In this document: positions 26,766-35,089 of the stretch, piece by piece | Layout: the number at the start of each line of letters is the position of its first letter | How positions within the stretch are numbered: position 1 is the stretch's first letter | Origin: Ideonella_A sakaiensis_A | GTDB taxonomy: Bacteria; Pseudomonadota; Gammaproteobacteria; Burkholderiales; Burkholderiaceae_C | Reading direction: 5' to 3' | Length of the DNA stretch: 64,000 nucleotides | NCBI RefSeq assembly: GCF_048320135.1 | Contig: NZ_CP182947.1 | Coordinates: 5,270,001-5,334,000 of the forward strand | Translations under genes and position numbers: made by a program | The notes under the pieces: model-generated | Databases searched by the model: none | The model's input: the letters and a program-made list of their open reading frames with translations, nothing else | What the model was told of the DNA's origin: nothing

Positions 26766-27245
26766 TCAATGGCCGTGCGCGAGCAGCCGGAAGGCTGCGA
26801 CCAGCCGTTCGTTGCCGGCATGGAAGGTCGTCGTGCCGTTGCCGCGGGTGCGCACGACCAGCCGCGGCACGATCAATGCCGACAGCCCGGGCACGCGGAT
26901 CAGCTTGACCTGCGTCACATCGGCCAGGTCGATCGTGCGGCCCCATGGCGCGCTGTGGCTGATCCTGCCGTCGGCGATGCGGGTGCGGCAGGTCATCACA
27001 TGCCACCAGCCGAGACAGACCGCGAACACCGCGAGGCCTGACAGCAGCCACTGGTCGCTGCCGACGCCGTCCCAGCCGCCGGCTCCTGCTGCCTGCACGC
27101 CGAGCACGCCGAGCAGCCCAAGCACGCCGGTGGCGAGCAGTCGCCCGGTGAGCGGGAACGACGGTCCCTCGATCGCCGGCATCGCTTCGATGCCAGGCTC
27201 GGTGCCCGTATCGGTCGCTGTCGAGTTCATCGTCGTGCTCGTCAT
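26766..27245 (-). CDS. Two-helix membrane protein with PH-like (bPH2) domain
   Basis: A 159-residue protein. A Thr/Ser/Glu-rich N-terminus of about 35 residues is followed by two hydrophobic helices (GRLLATGVLGLLGVLGVQAA and WLLSGLAVFAVCLGWWHV) and a small beta-rich domain starting with the TCRTRIADGRISHSAPWGR pattern, which is the arrangement of bacterial PH domain (YdbS/bPH2) proteins. The function is unknown. Its ATG overlaps the stop of the TRAP large permease gene as ATGA, so it is translated with that operon; I know of no standard link between the two. Confidence 0.6.
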   Translation of the reverse strand: MTSTTMNSTATDTGTEPGIEAMPAIEGPSFPLTGRLLATGVLGLLGVLGVQAAGAGGWDGVGSDQWLLSGLAVFAVCLGWWHVMTCRTRIADGRISHSAPWGRTIDLADVTQVKLIRVPGLSALIVPRLVVRTRGNGTTTFHAGNERLVAAFRLLAHGH

Positions 27246-28735
27246 GGTGCCCTCGCTGGTGCCGGCGGAATGCTGAACAGATCCTGGATCGCCTTTGCGT
27301 CGTCGGGCTCGGAGGCACGTATGTCGGCCGCCGGCAACTCGACCTTGTCGATGTCGATCACCTTCGCCTTGTCGAGCATGCCGGTCACCGTCTGCGGCAC
27401 CGCGATCACCAGCGCGACCAGCGCGAGCTGCATCACGATGAACGGTATCGAGCCGAGGTAGATGTCCTTCGACGTCACCGCCCGCGGCAGCGCGCCGTTC
27501 TTGAACAGCGTGTCCGAGATGCCGCGCAGGTAGAACAGCGCGAAGCCGAACGGCGGGTGCATGAAGCTCGTCTGCATGTTGACGCACAACATCACGCCGA
27601 ACCAGACCAGGTCGATGCCGAGCTTGTCGGCGACCGGCGCGAGCAGCGGCAGGATGATGAACGCGATCTCGAAGAAGTCGAGGAAAAACGCGAGGATGAA
27701 GATGAAGATGTTGACGACGATCAGGAAGCCGATCTGCCCGCCGGGCAGGCTGGTCAGCATGTGCTCGATCCAGATGTGTCCGTCGACGCCCTGGAAGACC
27801 AGCGAGAACAGCCGCGAGCCGATCAGGATGAAGACCACCATCGCGGTGATGCGTGCCGTGCCGGCAAGTGATGCCACCAGCAGCGTCCAGGTCAGCCGCT
27901 TGTGGATCGCCGCCAGCAGACATGCGCCGACCGCACCCATCGCGCCGGCCTCGGTCGGCGTCGCGATCGCGGTGGTGATGCCGGGCAGGCCGCCCATGCT
28001 GCCGAGCACCGCGAAGATCAGGATGGCCGACGGCACGATGCCGCGCAGCGCCTTGATCCACAGGTCGCGGCCTTGCAGCGTGCGCGCCTCTGGCGGCAGC
28101 GGCGGCAGGTCGGCCGGTTTCAGGCGGGTCAGCACGAAGGTATAGATCGCGAACAGCAGCACCTGCAGCACCGCCGGTCCCCATGCACCCTTGTACATGT
28201 CGCCGACCGAGCGGCCGAGCTGGTCGGCCAGCACGACCAGCACCAGCGACGGCGGCACCAGCTGCGTGATCGTGCCCGACGCAGCGAGCACGCCGGTCGC
28301 ATAACGCATGTTGTAGCCGTAACGCATCATCACCGGCAGCGCGATCATCGCCATCGCGATCACCTGGCCGGCCACCGTGCCGGTGATCGCGCCGAGGATG
28401 AAGCCGACGATGATCACCGAGTAGCCGAGGCCGCCGCGGCGCGGGCCGAACAGCTGGCCCATCGATTCGAGCAGGTCCTCGGCGAGGCCGCATTTCTCGA
28501 GGATCGCGCCCATCAGCGTGAAGAACGGGATCGCGAGCAGCAATTCATTCGACAGGATGCCGAGCACGTTCAGCGGCAGGTTGCCCATGAACGCGGCCGG
28601 AAACCAGCCCATCGAGATGCCGATCAGGCCGCACAGCAGGCCGAGCGCGGCGAGCGAAAAGGCGACTGGAAAACCGATCAGCAGGATCGCGATCAGCCCG
28701 CCGAACATGATCGGCGCGAACTCTTGCGGGTTCAT
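27242..28735 (-). CDS. dctM: TRAP transporter large permease (DctM; mannitol/chloroaromatic subtype)
   Basis: A 497-residue membrane protein of the DctM family with about 12 hydrophobic segments. Family features include the N-terminal LLIGFPVAFSLAALGLL, the LAIPFFTLMGAILEKCG and GTVAGQVIAMAMIALPVMM motifs, the STITQLVPPS-type loop (GTITQLVPPSLVLVV), and MHPPFGFALFYLRG near the C-terminus. The longer loops and the MQTSFMHPPFGF segment place it with the subtype annotated as mannitol/chloroaromatic-compound TRAP. It forms the Na+-driven transport channel and needs DctQ and a periplasmic DctP. The DctQ gene is directly upstream; no dctP adjoins, but one of matching subtype lies at 35090-36178. 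GGAGGG precedes the ATG. Confidence 0.92.
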   Translation of the reverse strand: MNPQEFAPIMFGGLIAILLIGFPVAFSLAALGLLCGLIGISMGWFPAAFMGNLPLNVLGILSNELLLAIPFFTLMGAILEKCGLAEDLLESMGQLFGPRRGGLGYSVIIVGFILGAITGTVAGQVIAMAMIALPVMMRYGYNMRYATGVLAASGTITQLVPPSLVLVVLADQLGRSVGDMYKGAWGPAVLQVLLFAIYTFVLTRLKPADLPPLPPEARTLQGRDLWIKALRGIVPSAILIFAVLGSMGGLPGITTAIATPTEAGAMGAVGACLLAAIHKRLTWTLLVASLAGTARITAMVVFILIGSRLFSLVFQGVDGHIWIEHMLTSLPGGQIGFLIVVNIFIFILAFFLDFFEIAFIILPLLAPVADKLGIDLVWFGVMLCVNMQTSFMHPPFGFALFYLRGISDTLFKNGALPRAVTSKDIYLGSIPFIVMQLALVALVIAVPQTVTGMLDKAKVIDIDKVELPAADIRASEPDDAKAIQDLFSIPPAPARAP

Positions 28736-28764
28736 TTGACGACCCTCCGGTCATTGCATGACTT

Positions 28765-28816
28765 CCTCCCCGGGGGAGGGCGAATGCCACCTTCGGGCGG
28801 CCGGGCGGTGGCATTC
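28765..28816 (-). promoter_or_regulatory. Two hairpins between dctQ and dctM
   Basis: In the 79-bp spacer there are two inverted repeats: a perfect 10-bp stem GAATGCCACC (28782-28791) / GGTGGCATTC (28807-28816) with a 15-nt loop, whose right arm includes part of the dctQ stop codon; and CCTCCCC (28765-28771) / GGGGAGG (28773-28779). Neither is followed by a T run on the minus strand, so they are better read as RNA-processing or translation-tuning structures than as terminators. Confidence 0.5.
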
Positions 28817-29354
28817 ATTGCAGCGGCCTTTCGTAGTGCGCGTCCATCTCGAAGCAGTGCATCAGCCAGCCGCTCCTCTTGATGATTTCGGAGATGCCCT
28901 GCAGCAGCAGCAAGGCCATGCCGAGCGGGATCATCAGCATCACCGGCCAGCGGATCAGGCCGCCGGCATTCGGCGACATCTCGCCGCTTTCGACCATCCG
29001 CATGAAGACCGGCCAGGCCAGCACGAGCACCGCGGTCGTCACCGGGATCAGGAAAAACAACATGCCGAACAGATCGACGAGCACCTTGCCGCGCGTCGGG
29101 TACTTGGCGTAGACGACGTCGACGCGGACATGCTCATTGAGCCGCAGCACCTGCGCGGCGCCCAGCATCACGCAGCCGGCAAACAGATACCACTGCATCT
29201 CGAGCAGCGCATTCGAACCGAGGTCGAAGGCATAACGTGCAATCGCATTGCCCGCGCTGACCGCGCAGGCGATGCCTACAGCCCACTTGGCCAGATCGGC
29301 CATGCGGTCGTTCAGCGCATCGATCCATCGCGCCAATGTCAACAGCGCATCCAT
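28815..29354 (-). CDS. dctQ: TRAP transporter small permease (DctQ)
   Basis: A 179-residue inner-membrane protein with four hydrophobic helices (about 20-40, 52-68, 92-115, 135-152), the standard layout of DctQ. Near the start, AVSAGNAIARYAFDLGSNALLEMQW carries the conserved R-Y ... E-x-Q-W pattern, and EHVRVDVVYAKYP is the typical cytoplasmic loop. DctQ is the small membrane partner that supports DctM in TRAP transporters. A strong ribosome site, GAGGAGGA, precedes the ATG. It is 122 bp downstream of kdpE and 79 bp upstream of dctM. Confidence 0.92.
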   Translation of the reverse strand: MDALLTLARWIDALNDRMADLAKWAVGIACAVSAGNAIARYAFDLGSNALLEMQWYLFAGCVMLGAAQVLRLNEHVRVDVVYAKYPTRGKVLVDLFGMLFFLIPVTTAVLVLAWPVFMRMVESGEMSPNAGGLIRWPVMLMIPLGMALLLLQGISEIIKRSGWLMHCFEMDAHYERPLQ

Positions 29355-29439
29355 GATTCCTCCTCGCTCCAGACCCCTGTCCGGACACTGGCGAGAAGGT
29401 TACGGTTGGTCGCGTAAAGGGCGCGTATAAACAACGCGC

Positions 29440-29453
29440 TGCGCGATCGCGCA
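29440..29453. promoter_or_regulatory. 14-bp perfect palindrome in the kdpE-dctQ spacer
   Basis: TGCGCGATCGCGCA at 29440-29453 is a perfect palindrome located 23 bp after the kdpE stop (minus strand) and about 85 bp before the dctQ start. It could be an operator or a weak stem. The nearby AT-rich stretch at 29424-29433 may contain the dctQ promoter. I see no gene in this 121-bp gap. Confidence 0.3.
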
Positions 29454-29475
29454 AACGGCTGCTGCTGCCGCGCGA

Positions 29476-30195
29476 TCAGCCGATCGAATCGTTGTCGATG
29501 ACGAGGCGATAGCCGACGCCGGTCTCGGTGACGAGGTGCACCGGATGGGCGGGATCGGCCTCGAGTTTCTGTCGCAACTGGCGGATATAGATCCGCAGGT
29601 AATGCGCCTGGTCGGCATGGCCCGGTCCCCAGACCTCGCGCAGCAACTGGCGCGCGGTGACGACGCGGCCGGCGTGGCGGCACAACACCTCGAGCAGCCG
29701 CCACTGGGTGGCGGTCAGGTGCACCTGCTCGCCGTCGCGCTGCACGGTCTTCGCGCTCAGATCGACCGTCGCCGGCCCGACGGTCAGCGCTGCCTCGCCT
29801 TCCAGTGTCGTCTGCGAGGCATGGCGCAGCGCGACCCGCAGCCGCGCATGCAGTTCGGCAACGCCGAACGGCTTGGTGACGAAATCGTCGGCACCGGCAT
29901 CGAGCGCCTCGACCTTCTGCGCCTCCTGCGTGCGTGCCGACAGCACGAGGATCGGTCGTTGTGTCCAGCCGCGCAGTTCGCGGATCAGCGCGACGCCGTC
30001 GCCATCGGGCAGGCCGAGGTCGACGAGGTAGACATCGATGCGCCGATTGCCGGCGAGCGTGCGGCCATCGCGTGCGGTCGCGGCTTCATGCACCGCATGG
30101 CCTTCGGCTTCGAGCGTGGTTCGCAATAACTGGCGGATCGCCGGATCGTCCTCGATCACCAGCACCTGGACGACGCGTGGCCGCACCGGATTCAT
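29476..30195 (-). CDS. kdpE: KdpE-type response regulator
   Basis: A 239-residue OmpR-family regulator. The receiver has the acidic pair Asp16-Asp17 (VIEDDPAIR), the phosphorylation site Asp59 in VDLGLPDGDG and Lys in FVTKPFG. The C-terminal winged helix ends in DPAHPVHLVTETGVGYRL, typical of KdpE. KdpE normally activates kdpFABC, the high-affinity K+ uptake ATPase, under low K+. Its ATG overlaps the sensor gene stop as ATGA. No kdpFABC gene is in the window; a TRAP permease pair follows instead. Confidence 0.88.
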   Translation of the reverse strand: MNPVRPRVVQVLVIEDDPAIRQLLRTTLEAEGHAVHEAATARDGRTLAGNRRIDVYLVDLGLPDGDGVALIRELRGWTQRPILVLSARTQEAQKVEALDAGADDFVTKPFGVAELHARLRVALRHASQTTLEGEAALTVGPATVDLSAKTVQRDGEQVHLTATQWRLLEVLCRHAGRVVTARQLLREVWGPGHADQAHYLRIYIRQLRQKLEADPAHPVHLVTETGVGYRLVIDNDSIG

Positions 30196-32180
30196 CGGGT
30201 TTCTCCATCATCAAGCTGCGGCCGCGCGGGTTGCGGCAGCAGTATCTCGAAACGGGCGCCGCCGTCATTGCGGGCGCTGATCGTTGCGCCGTGCAGCTCG
30301 GCGACCGCCGCGCAGATCGCCAGCCCGAGGCCGCGGCTGGCGCCGTCGCGGCCGTCGCCGGCGCGGTGGAATTTGCGGAAGATGCGCTGCTCCTCGCCGG
30401 GCGGTATGCCCGGCCCGTCGTCGCGCACCGTCAGTGTGCAACGGCCATCGCCGACATCGACGGCCATCTGGATGTGGCCGCGCTCGCCGGTATGACGCAC
30501 CGCATTGTCGAGCAGGTTGACGAGCAGCTGGCCGATCAGTCGCGGGTCGCACCAGACCAGCGCCTCCGGATCGGCATGCAGATCGAGCCGGCGCCGGCCA
30601 AGGATCGGACGCACCGCAGCCTCGGCTTCGGCAAGCAGTTCATCGGCAGGGCACCACTCGGGCGCCAGCGCGATCGCGCCCTCCTGCAGCCGCGTCATGT
30701 CGAGCAGGTTGCTGGTCATCACATTGAGCCGCCGGGCCTGCTGCAGCAGCGATTCGAGCAATGCGCGCCGATGTTGCTCGTCGATCGCACCACCTTGCTC
30801 GAGCAGCGTCGTTGCGCTGCCGACGATCGTCGTCAGCGGCGTGCGGAAATCGTGCGACAGACCGGCGAGCAAGGTGTTGCGCAGCCGCTCGCGCTCGGTC
30901 TCGATCGCTGCCTGGACGCGGCGCTGCTCGGTCCGTGCCCGGTCCAGGCCGAGTGCGGCCTGGTTCGCCAGCGCGCGCACCAGGTGCCAGTCTTCCAGCG
31001 AGTCGCGGCCCGCCGGCAACGGCTGCAGTGCCAGCACGCCGAGCGCCTCGTCACCGACACGCAGTGGCAGGTAACGCAGCGGCGCGCCGGGTTCGATCTC
31101 GGTGCCGGCGCCGGCATCGCGGCCGCTCGCGAGCACCGTCGCGGCGAGCGTCGGATCAGGCTCGGGCATCTCTTCGTGTCTGATGCCGACACGCTGCGCC
31201 TCGCGATCCGCCGCCACCAGCATGCAGGCGCGCACCTGCAGCGACGATTGCAATGCGTCGGCCAGCGCCGCGCCGACGGCGTCGGCGCCACCGGCGCCGA
31301 CCAGGCCGAGTGCGAGTTCACTTTGTGCCTGGGCGCGGCGGGCACGGGCTTCGGCCATCCGCGCATGGTCGCGCATGCCGGCGCCGAGGTGGCTGACCAG
31401 CCAGCCGGTGGCCAGCATCAGCGCAAACGCCAGATAGTCTTCCGGATCGGCCGGCTTCAGCGACCAGCGTGGCGCGACGAACAACAGGTCGTAGAGCGCA
31501 ATCGCCGCAGCAGCGGCCGTCAGCGTCGCCGCCTTGCTGCTGCGCGACGCGATGAAGACGATGCCGGCGAGGTAGATCGTGATCAGGCCGTCCGGATGGA
31601 GCTGCGTCTCCAGCCATGCCGCCAGCGCGGTACAGGCCGACAACGTCGCCAGCACCGTGATCCAGCCGCCAGGCAAGCGCGGCTGCCAGCGGCGCTGCAC
31701 CGGCACAGTGGCTTCGCCCGGCAAGGCCACGACGTGCAGCGTCACTTCCGGCAGTGACTGCGACAACATGTCGGTGAAATCGCTGAGCCGCGTGCGGTTG
31801 CCGGTCCAGTTCGAGCCGGCGAGCCGCGAGCGGCCGATCACCAGCATCGTCGCCTGCGCGCTGCGCGCGCGGTGGATCAAGGCCTCGACGGCTGCACTCG
31901 GCGCGTGGCTGCCGGTGCTGATGCGGCTGACGCGGGCGCCGCGGCGCTCGGCTTCGGTCAATGCGTCGAGCAGGCAGGCGCGGTGGCGGGCGGCACGCGA
32001 TTCGGTCTCCAGCGTATCCAGGCCGACCACCGACCAGCTGCCACCGAGCGTCTGGTGCAAGCGGAATGCGGCCTCGACCAGCCGCGGCGCCTCGTCGTCG
32101 GCGAGCACCGCGAGCAGCAGCCGGGGTGAAGCCGGTGCGGTGGGCGCGACGGCAGCGGGATGTGGTGGCGGGAAGGTCAT
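30192..32180 (-). CDS. KdpD-like sensor histidine kinase lacking the N-terminal KdpD domain
   Basis: A 662-residue membrane kinase. KdpD proteins are normally about 900 residues: an N-terminal KdpD domain with Walker motifs, a universal-stress (Usp) domain, four helices, GAF, HisKA and HATPase. Here the protein begins within the Usp-like domain (residues 20-155), so the N-terminal domain of about 220 residues is absent. Four helices follow (about 174-268), then a GAF-like region (285-415), HisKA with His443 in LSHDFRTPLTT, and HATPase with NLLDNAVRHT and GLGLAICAAV. It probably signals to the overlapping kdpE. Without the usual N-terminal region its response to K+ or to the phosphotransferase protein PtsN may differ. 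Confidence 0.87.
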   Translation of the reverse strand: MTFPPPHPAAVAPTAPASPRLLLAVLADDEAPRLVEAAFRLHQTLGGSWSVVGLDTLETESRAARHRACLLDALTEAERRGARVSRISTGSHAPSAAVEALIHRARSAQATMLVIGRSRLAGSNWTGNRTRLSDFTDMLSQSLPEVTLHVVALPGEATVPVQRRWQPRLPGGWITVLATLSACTALAAWLETQLHPDGLITIYLAGIVFIASRSSKAATLTAAAAAIALYDLLFVAPRWSLKPADPEDYLAFALMLATGWLVSHLGAGMRDHARMAEARARRAQAQSELALGLVGAGGADAVGAALADALQSSLQVRACMLVAADREAQRVGIRHEEMPEPDPTLAATVLASGRDAGAGTEIEPGAPLRYLPLRVGDEALGVLALQPLPAGRDSLEDWHLVRALANQAALGLDRARTEQRRVQAAIETERERLRNTLLAGLSHDFRTPLTTIVGSATTLLEQGGAIDEQHRRALLESLLQQARRLNVMTSNLLDMTRLQEGAIALAPEWCPADELLAEAEAAVRPILGRRRLDLHADPEALVWCDPRLIGQLLVNLLDNAVRHTGERGHIQMAVDVGDGRCTLTVRDDGPGIPPGEEQRIFRKFHRAGDGRDGASRGLGLAICAAVAELHGATISARNDGGARFEILLPQPARPQLDDGETR

Positions 32181-32318
32181 GGGGCAATGCAGCCGCGGTT
32201 ATCGCATACGCGGTGTAAATGCCGCATATCGAAACCGGCTACGCGTGCAGGCCGTCCGTCGCCGGGCGAATGCAGCGTGGCAAAGCGAATCGACACCGCC
32301 CGCGCTGCTGAGCCTGGC

Positions 32319-33002
32319 TCAGAACCCGAGCTTGAAGCCGACGCTGAGCAGCTGCGGCCGGCCCGGCGCGATCTGCCGGCCGTACGACGCGTCGAGCCAG
32401 ACGCGCTCGGCCGCCACCGTCCAGCGCAGGCCGACATTCCAGCGCGGCGCCTCGCGGTCGTCGCCGTGCAGTTCGGCGACCGGCGTCAGCGAACCGAGCG
32501 CGGCATGTTCAAAGCCGATGCCCCAGGGCGTCGACCTGCGCTTGGCCACTTCGTCGCGTGAGTGCCCGAGCTTCAGGTGCAGTGTTCCGATGTGGCCGAG
32601 CGGCCGGCTGTGGATCAGCGTCAGCGCGCTTGCCGCGTGCCGCCAGTTGCCGCCCGGAGAGCGGGAACCATCGATGCCGTAGCCGAGCGTCGTCATCGGC
32701 CGGCCTTCGTCGCCGGCGAGCGCAGTCTTGCCGGACAAGCCGAGCAGATCAGCGCGGGTGCCGGCGTCCTTCGCGCGGCCCGTTGCCAACGCCAGTTGCG
32801 TGTGGCGGCCGACGCCGCAGCCGAGTTGCAGCGTCTGCGTCGTCGAGCGGTCGGATCCTGCCCGCTGCCGCTCGGCCGCGCCTTCGAGTTCACAGGCACC
32901 GCGGTCGAGCACGCCGGCATCGTCTGTGTTCAGCGGGCGCCCGGCGTGGGCGGAGGTGGCTGCGAGGAGCAGCAGCGCGAGGAGGGCCGGAATGCGGGAC
33001 AT
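32319..33002 (-). CDS. Putative outer-membrane beta-barrel protein
   Basis: A 227-residue exported protein: the signal MSRIPALLALLLLAATSAHA is clear. The mature part has alternating short beta segments (QTLQLGCGVGRHTQLALATG, LHLKLGHSRDE, WNVGLRWTVAAERVWLDASYG) and ends in LLSVGFKLGF; a terminal Phe after alternating residues is the usual C-terminal strand of outer-membrane barrels. RPLNTDDAGVLDRGACELEG resembles the start of transporter-type porins such as the MetA-pathway phenol family. The substrate is unknown. It is upstream of kdpD on the same strand with a 138-bp gap. Confidence 0.65.
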   Translation of the reverse strand: MSRIPALLALLLLAATSAHAGRPLNTDDAGVLDRGACELEGAAERQRAGSDRSTTQTLQLGCGVGRHTQLALATGRAKDAGTRADLLGLSGKTALAGDEGRPMTTLGYGIDGSRSPGGNWRHAASALTLIHSRPLGHIGTLHLKLGHSRDEVAKRRSTPWGIGFEHAALGSLTPVAELHGDDREAPRWNVGLRWTVAAERVWLDASYGRQIAPGRPQLLSVGFKLGF

Positions 33003-33040
33003 CGGAATGACGTGATCGAAGGGGAGGGACGGCGTCCGGC

Positions 33041-33060
33041 GCGGCGCGCCGGCGCGCCGC
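33041..33060. repeat. 20-bp perfect palindrome (GC-only)
   Basis: GCGGCGCGCC (33041-33050) and GGCGCGCCGC (33051-33060) are exact reverse complements with no loop. It lies 39 bp upstream of the beta-barrel gene start. It has no T run, so a classical terminator is unlikely; an operator, a recombination or methylation site, or chance in GC-rich DNA remain. Confidence 0.5.
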
Positions 33061-33105
33061 GATTGGATCACATCGGTCAGGTCCGCTGAGCTGCGGCTAT
33101 CCGCG

Positions 33106-33125
33106 ATCCGGCCGCGCGGCCGGAT
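33106..33125. repeat. Second 20-bp perfect palindrome
   Basis: ATCCGGCCGC (33106-33115) and GCGGCCGGAT (33116-33125) form another perfect palindrome, 43 bp after the stop of the hydroxyisobutyrate-dehydrogenase-like gene on the minus strand. The two palindromes sit 45 bp apart in the same 165-bp gap, which holds no gene. Confidence 0.5.
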
Positions 33126-33167
33126 GCACGGCCGGTCGTCGGGTCGCCCGCTTGCTGCGCGTGCGGT

Positions 33168-34052
33168 TCAGCGCTTTGCCGACGGCCCGAGCAGCGATAC
33201 CAGTTCCGGCACCAGCGCCTGGTTGCCGCCCTTGGCCAGCGCCGACTCGAGCGTGCCGAGGACGGCTGCCGCGATGTCGTTCGGCGCGCCGGCGGTTTCG
33301 GCCATCGCGTTGTAGTAGCCGAGGTCCTTCGCGGCATTGGCGATCGAGAAGCGCAGCCCGGACGGGTCCTGGGCGAGCAGGTAGGGCTTGACCCGTTCGA
33401 GTGCGATGCCGCCGCCGCCGCCGGTCGCCAGCACCTGGACAAACGCCTCCGCGCCGACCCGGCTGCGTTGCGCGCAGGCGGCAGCCTCCGACAGCAGCGC
33501 CACCATGCCGAGCGACACATAGTTGTGCAGCAGCTTCATGCTGTGGCCGGCGCCGAGCGGGCCCATGTGGGTGATGTTTTCGGCGAAGCAGCGCAAGATC
33601 GGGCGGCAGCGCTCGAGCAGTTCGGTATCGCCACCGACCAGCAGGTTCAGCCGGCCTTCGGCAGCCTCCTTCGGCGTGCGCGTCATCGGCGCATCGAGAA
33701 AATGGCAACCGACCGCCTCGACCGCCTGCGCGACCTGGATCGTCGACGACGGCATCGCGGTCGAGCAGTCGATCACGATGCTGCCGGGGCGCAGGCCGGC
33801 GAGGATGCCGTCATCTCCCATCACGACCGCCTCGACCTGCGGCGATCCGGTCAGCACCAGGATCACGACGTCGCTGCGCGAGCCGAGTTCGCGCAGGCTG
33901 CGCACGGTCACCGCGCCGGCCGCCGTCAGCGCGTCGAGCGGTTGGTTGCCAACGTGTTCGAACAGCACCAGCTTGTGGCCGTGTTTGGCCAGATTGGTCG
34001 CGATGCCGTGGCCCATCAGGCCGATGCCGACCATGCCGATTGTTGTTGTCAT
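33168..34052 (-). CDS. 3-hydroxyisobutyrate dehydrogenase-like NAD(P)-dependent oxidoreductase
   Basis: A 294-residue beta-hydroxyacid dehydrogenase. The N-terminal Rossmann motif is MVGIGLMGHGIATNLAKHGH. The substrate-binding DAPMTRTPKEAAEGRLNLLVGG (normally DAPVSGG..A..G.L.) and the catalytic-Lys helix in AGHSMKLLHNYVSLG (Lys of the G.G.xxK.xxN motif) are intact. Such enzymes oxidise 3-hydroxy acids or reduce semialdehydes. The substitution of TRT for the usual SGG in the substrate loop suggests an unusual substrate. TGGAGAT precedes the ATG. It is the third gene of the dctP-qor operon, 22 bp after qor. Confidence 0.88.
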   Translation of the reverse strand: MTTTIGMVGIGLMGHGIATNLAKHGHKLVLFEHVGNQPLDALTAAGAVTVRSLRELGSRSDVVILVLTGSPQVEAVVMGDDGILAGLRPGSIVIDCSTAMPSSTIQVAQAVEAVGCHFLDAPMTRTPKEAAEGRLNLLVGGDTELLERCRPILRCFAENITHMGPLGAGHSMKLLHNYVSLGMVALLSEAAACAQRSRVGAEAFVQVLATGGGGGIALERVKPYLLAQDPSGLRFSIANAAKDLGYYNAMAETAGAPNDIAAAVLGTLESALAKGGNQALVPELVSLLGPSAKR

Positions 34053-34074
34053 GGGATCTCCAGAAATGGGGTGG

Positions 34075-35049
34075 TCAGGTGCGCAGCACGATCGGTTGCG
34101 CCGCGGCGCGCGATTCGAGCAGCGCATGGGCGGCCGCGGCGTCGTGCAGCGGGAATTCGATCGGTGCCTCCGGCGCGATCCAGCCGCGGTCGAAGGCATC
34201 GAACAGCGATGCCGCCATCTGTTCGAGGCGGGCCCGACCGGCGACATAGTGGAAGACGACCGGCCGCGACAGCGTCGTGCTGCGCGCCGCCAGCATCGAC
34301 ATCGCGACCGGCGGCACCGGGCCGGAGGCCTGGCCGAAATTGACCAGGTGCGAACACGGCGCCAGCGATGCCAGCGAGCCGGCGAAGCTGTCGGCGCCGA
34401 CCGCGTCGTAGGCAACGTCGACGCCGCGGCCGCCGGTGATCTGCGCGACCCGCGCGGCAACGTCTTCGTCGCGGTACAGGATCACCTCGGTGCAGCCGGC
34501 AGCGCGTGCCGCCTCCGCCTTCGCCGCCGATCCGGCGGTGCCGATCACGCGTGCGCCGAGCTTGCTCGCCCATTGCACCAGCAGCTTGCCGACGCCGCCT
34601 GCTGCCGCCTGCACCAGCACCCAGTCGCCGTTTTTCACCTTGTGCACGTGGTGCAGCAGCATCTCGGCGGTCAGCCCCTTCAACAGCATCGCCGCGGCGC
34701 TGCGGTCGTCGAGGTGGTCCGGCAGCTTCAGCGCCAGGTCGGCGCTGAGCAGCCGCTCGCTGGCATAACAGCCGTAGCGGCTGGTGACATAGCCGATGCG
34801 GTCGCCGGGCCGGAATGCATCGACGCCATCACCGACCGCGTCGACGATGCCGACCCCTTCGATGCCCGGCGTGCCCGGCAAGGCCAGCGTGTTGTACTGG
34901 CCCGAACGGACATAGACATCATGGAAATTGACGCCGAGAAAGGTCTGGCGCAGCCGCAGCTCGCCGGCCGCCGGTGCGCCGACCTCGACCTGCTGCGCCT
35001 GCAATACGTCGGGCCCGCCGTATTGCTCGATCACGATCGCCTGCGCCAT
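34075..35049 (-). CDS. Zinc-independent NADPH:quinone oxidoreductase (MDR family)
   Basis: A 324-residue medium-chain reductase of the quinone oxidoreductase type. It has LGVNFHDVYVRSGQY and GIEGVGIVDAVGDGV in the GroES-like domain and the nucleotide-binding motif VQAAAGGVGKLLVQWA; the structural-zinc cysteines are missing, as expected. It reduces quinones or 2-alkenals/enones using NADPH. GAGGGAG stands before the ATG. It lies 40 bp downstream of dctP and upstream of the hydroxyisobutyrate-dehydrogenase-like gene in one operon, so it may reduce an intermediate derived from the imported compound. Confidence 0.9.
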   Translation of the reverse strand: MAQAIVIEQYGGPDVLQAQQVEVGAPAAGELRLRQTFLGVNFHDVYVRSGQYNTLALPGTPGIEGVGIVDAVGDGVDAFRPGDRIGYVTSRYGCYASERLLSADLALKLPDHLDDRSAAAMLLKGLTAEMLLHHVHKVKNGDWVLVQAAAGGVGKLLVQWASKLGARVIGTAGSAAKAEAARAAGCTEVILYRDEDVAARVAQITGGRGVDVAYDAVGADSFAGSLASLAPCSHLVNFGQASGPVPPVAMSMLAARSTTLSRPVVFHYVAGRARLEQMAASLFDAFDRGWIAPEAPIEFPLHDAAAAHALLESRAAAQPIVLRT

Positions 35050-35089
35050 CAGAAAGTGCTCCCTCTCGTTTGAGTCATCCGTAGCCGTC

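Noticed and set aside
33041..33125. Palindromes as rho-independent terminators
   Set aside because: No T run follows either stem on either strand.
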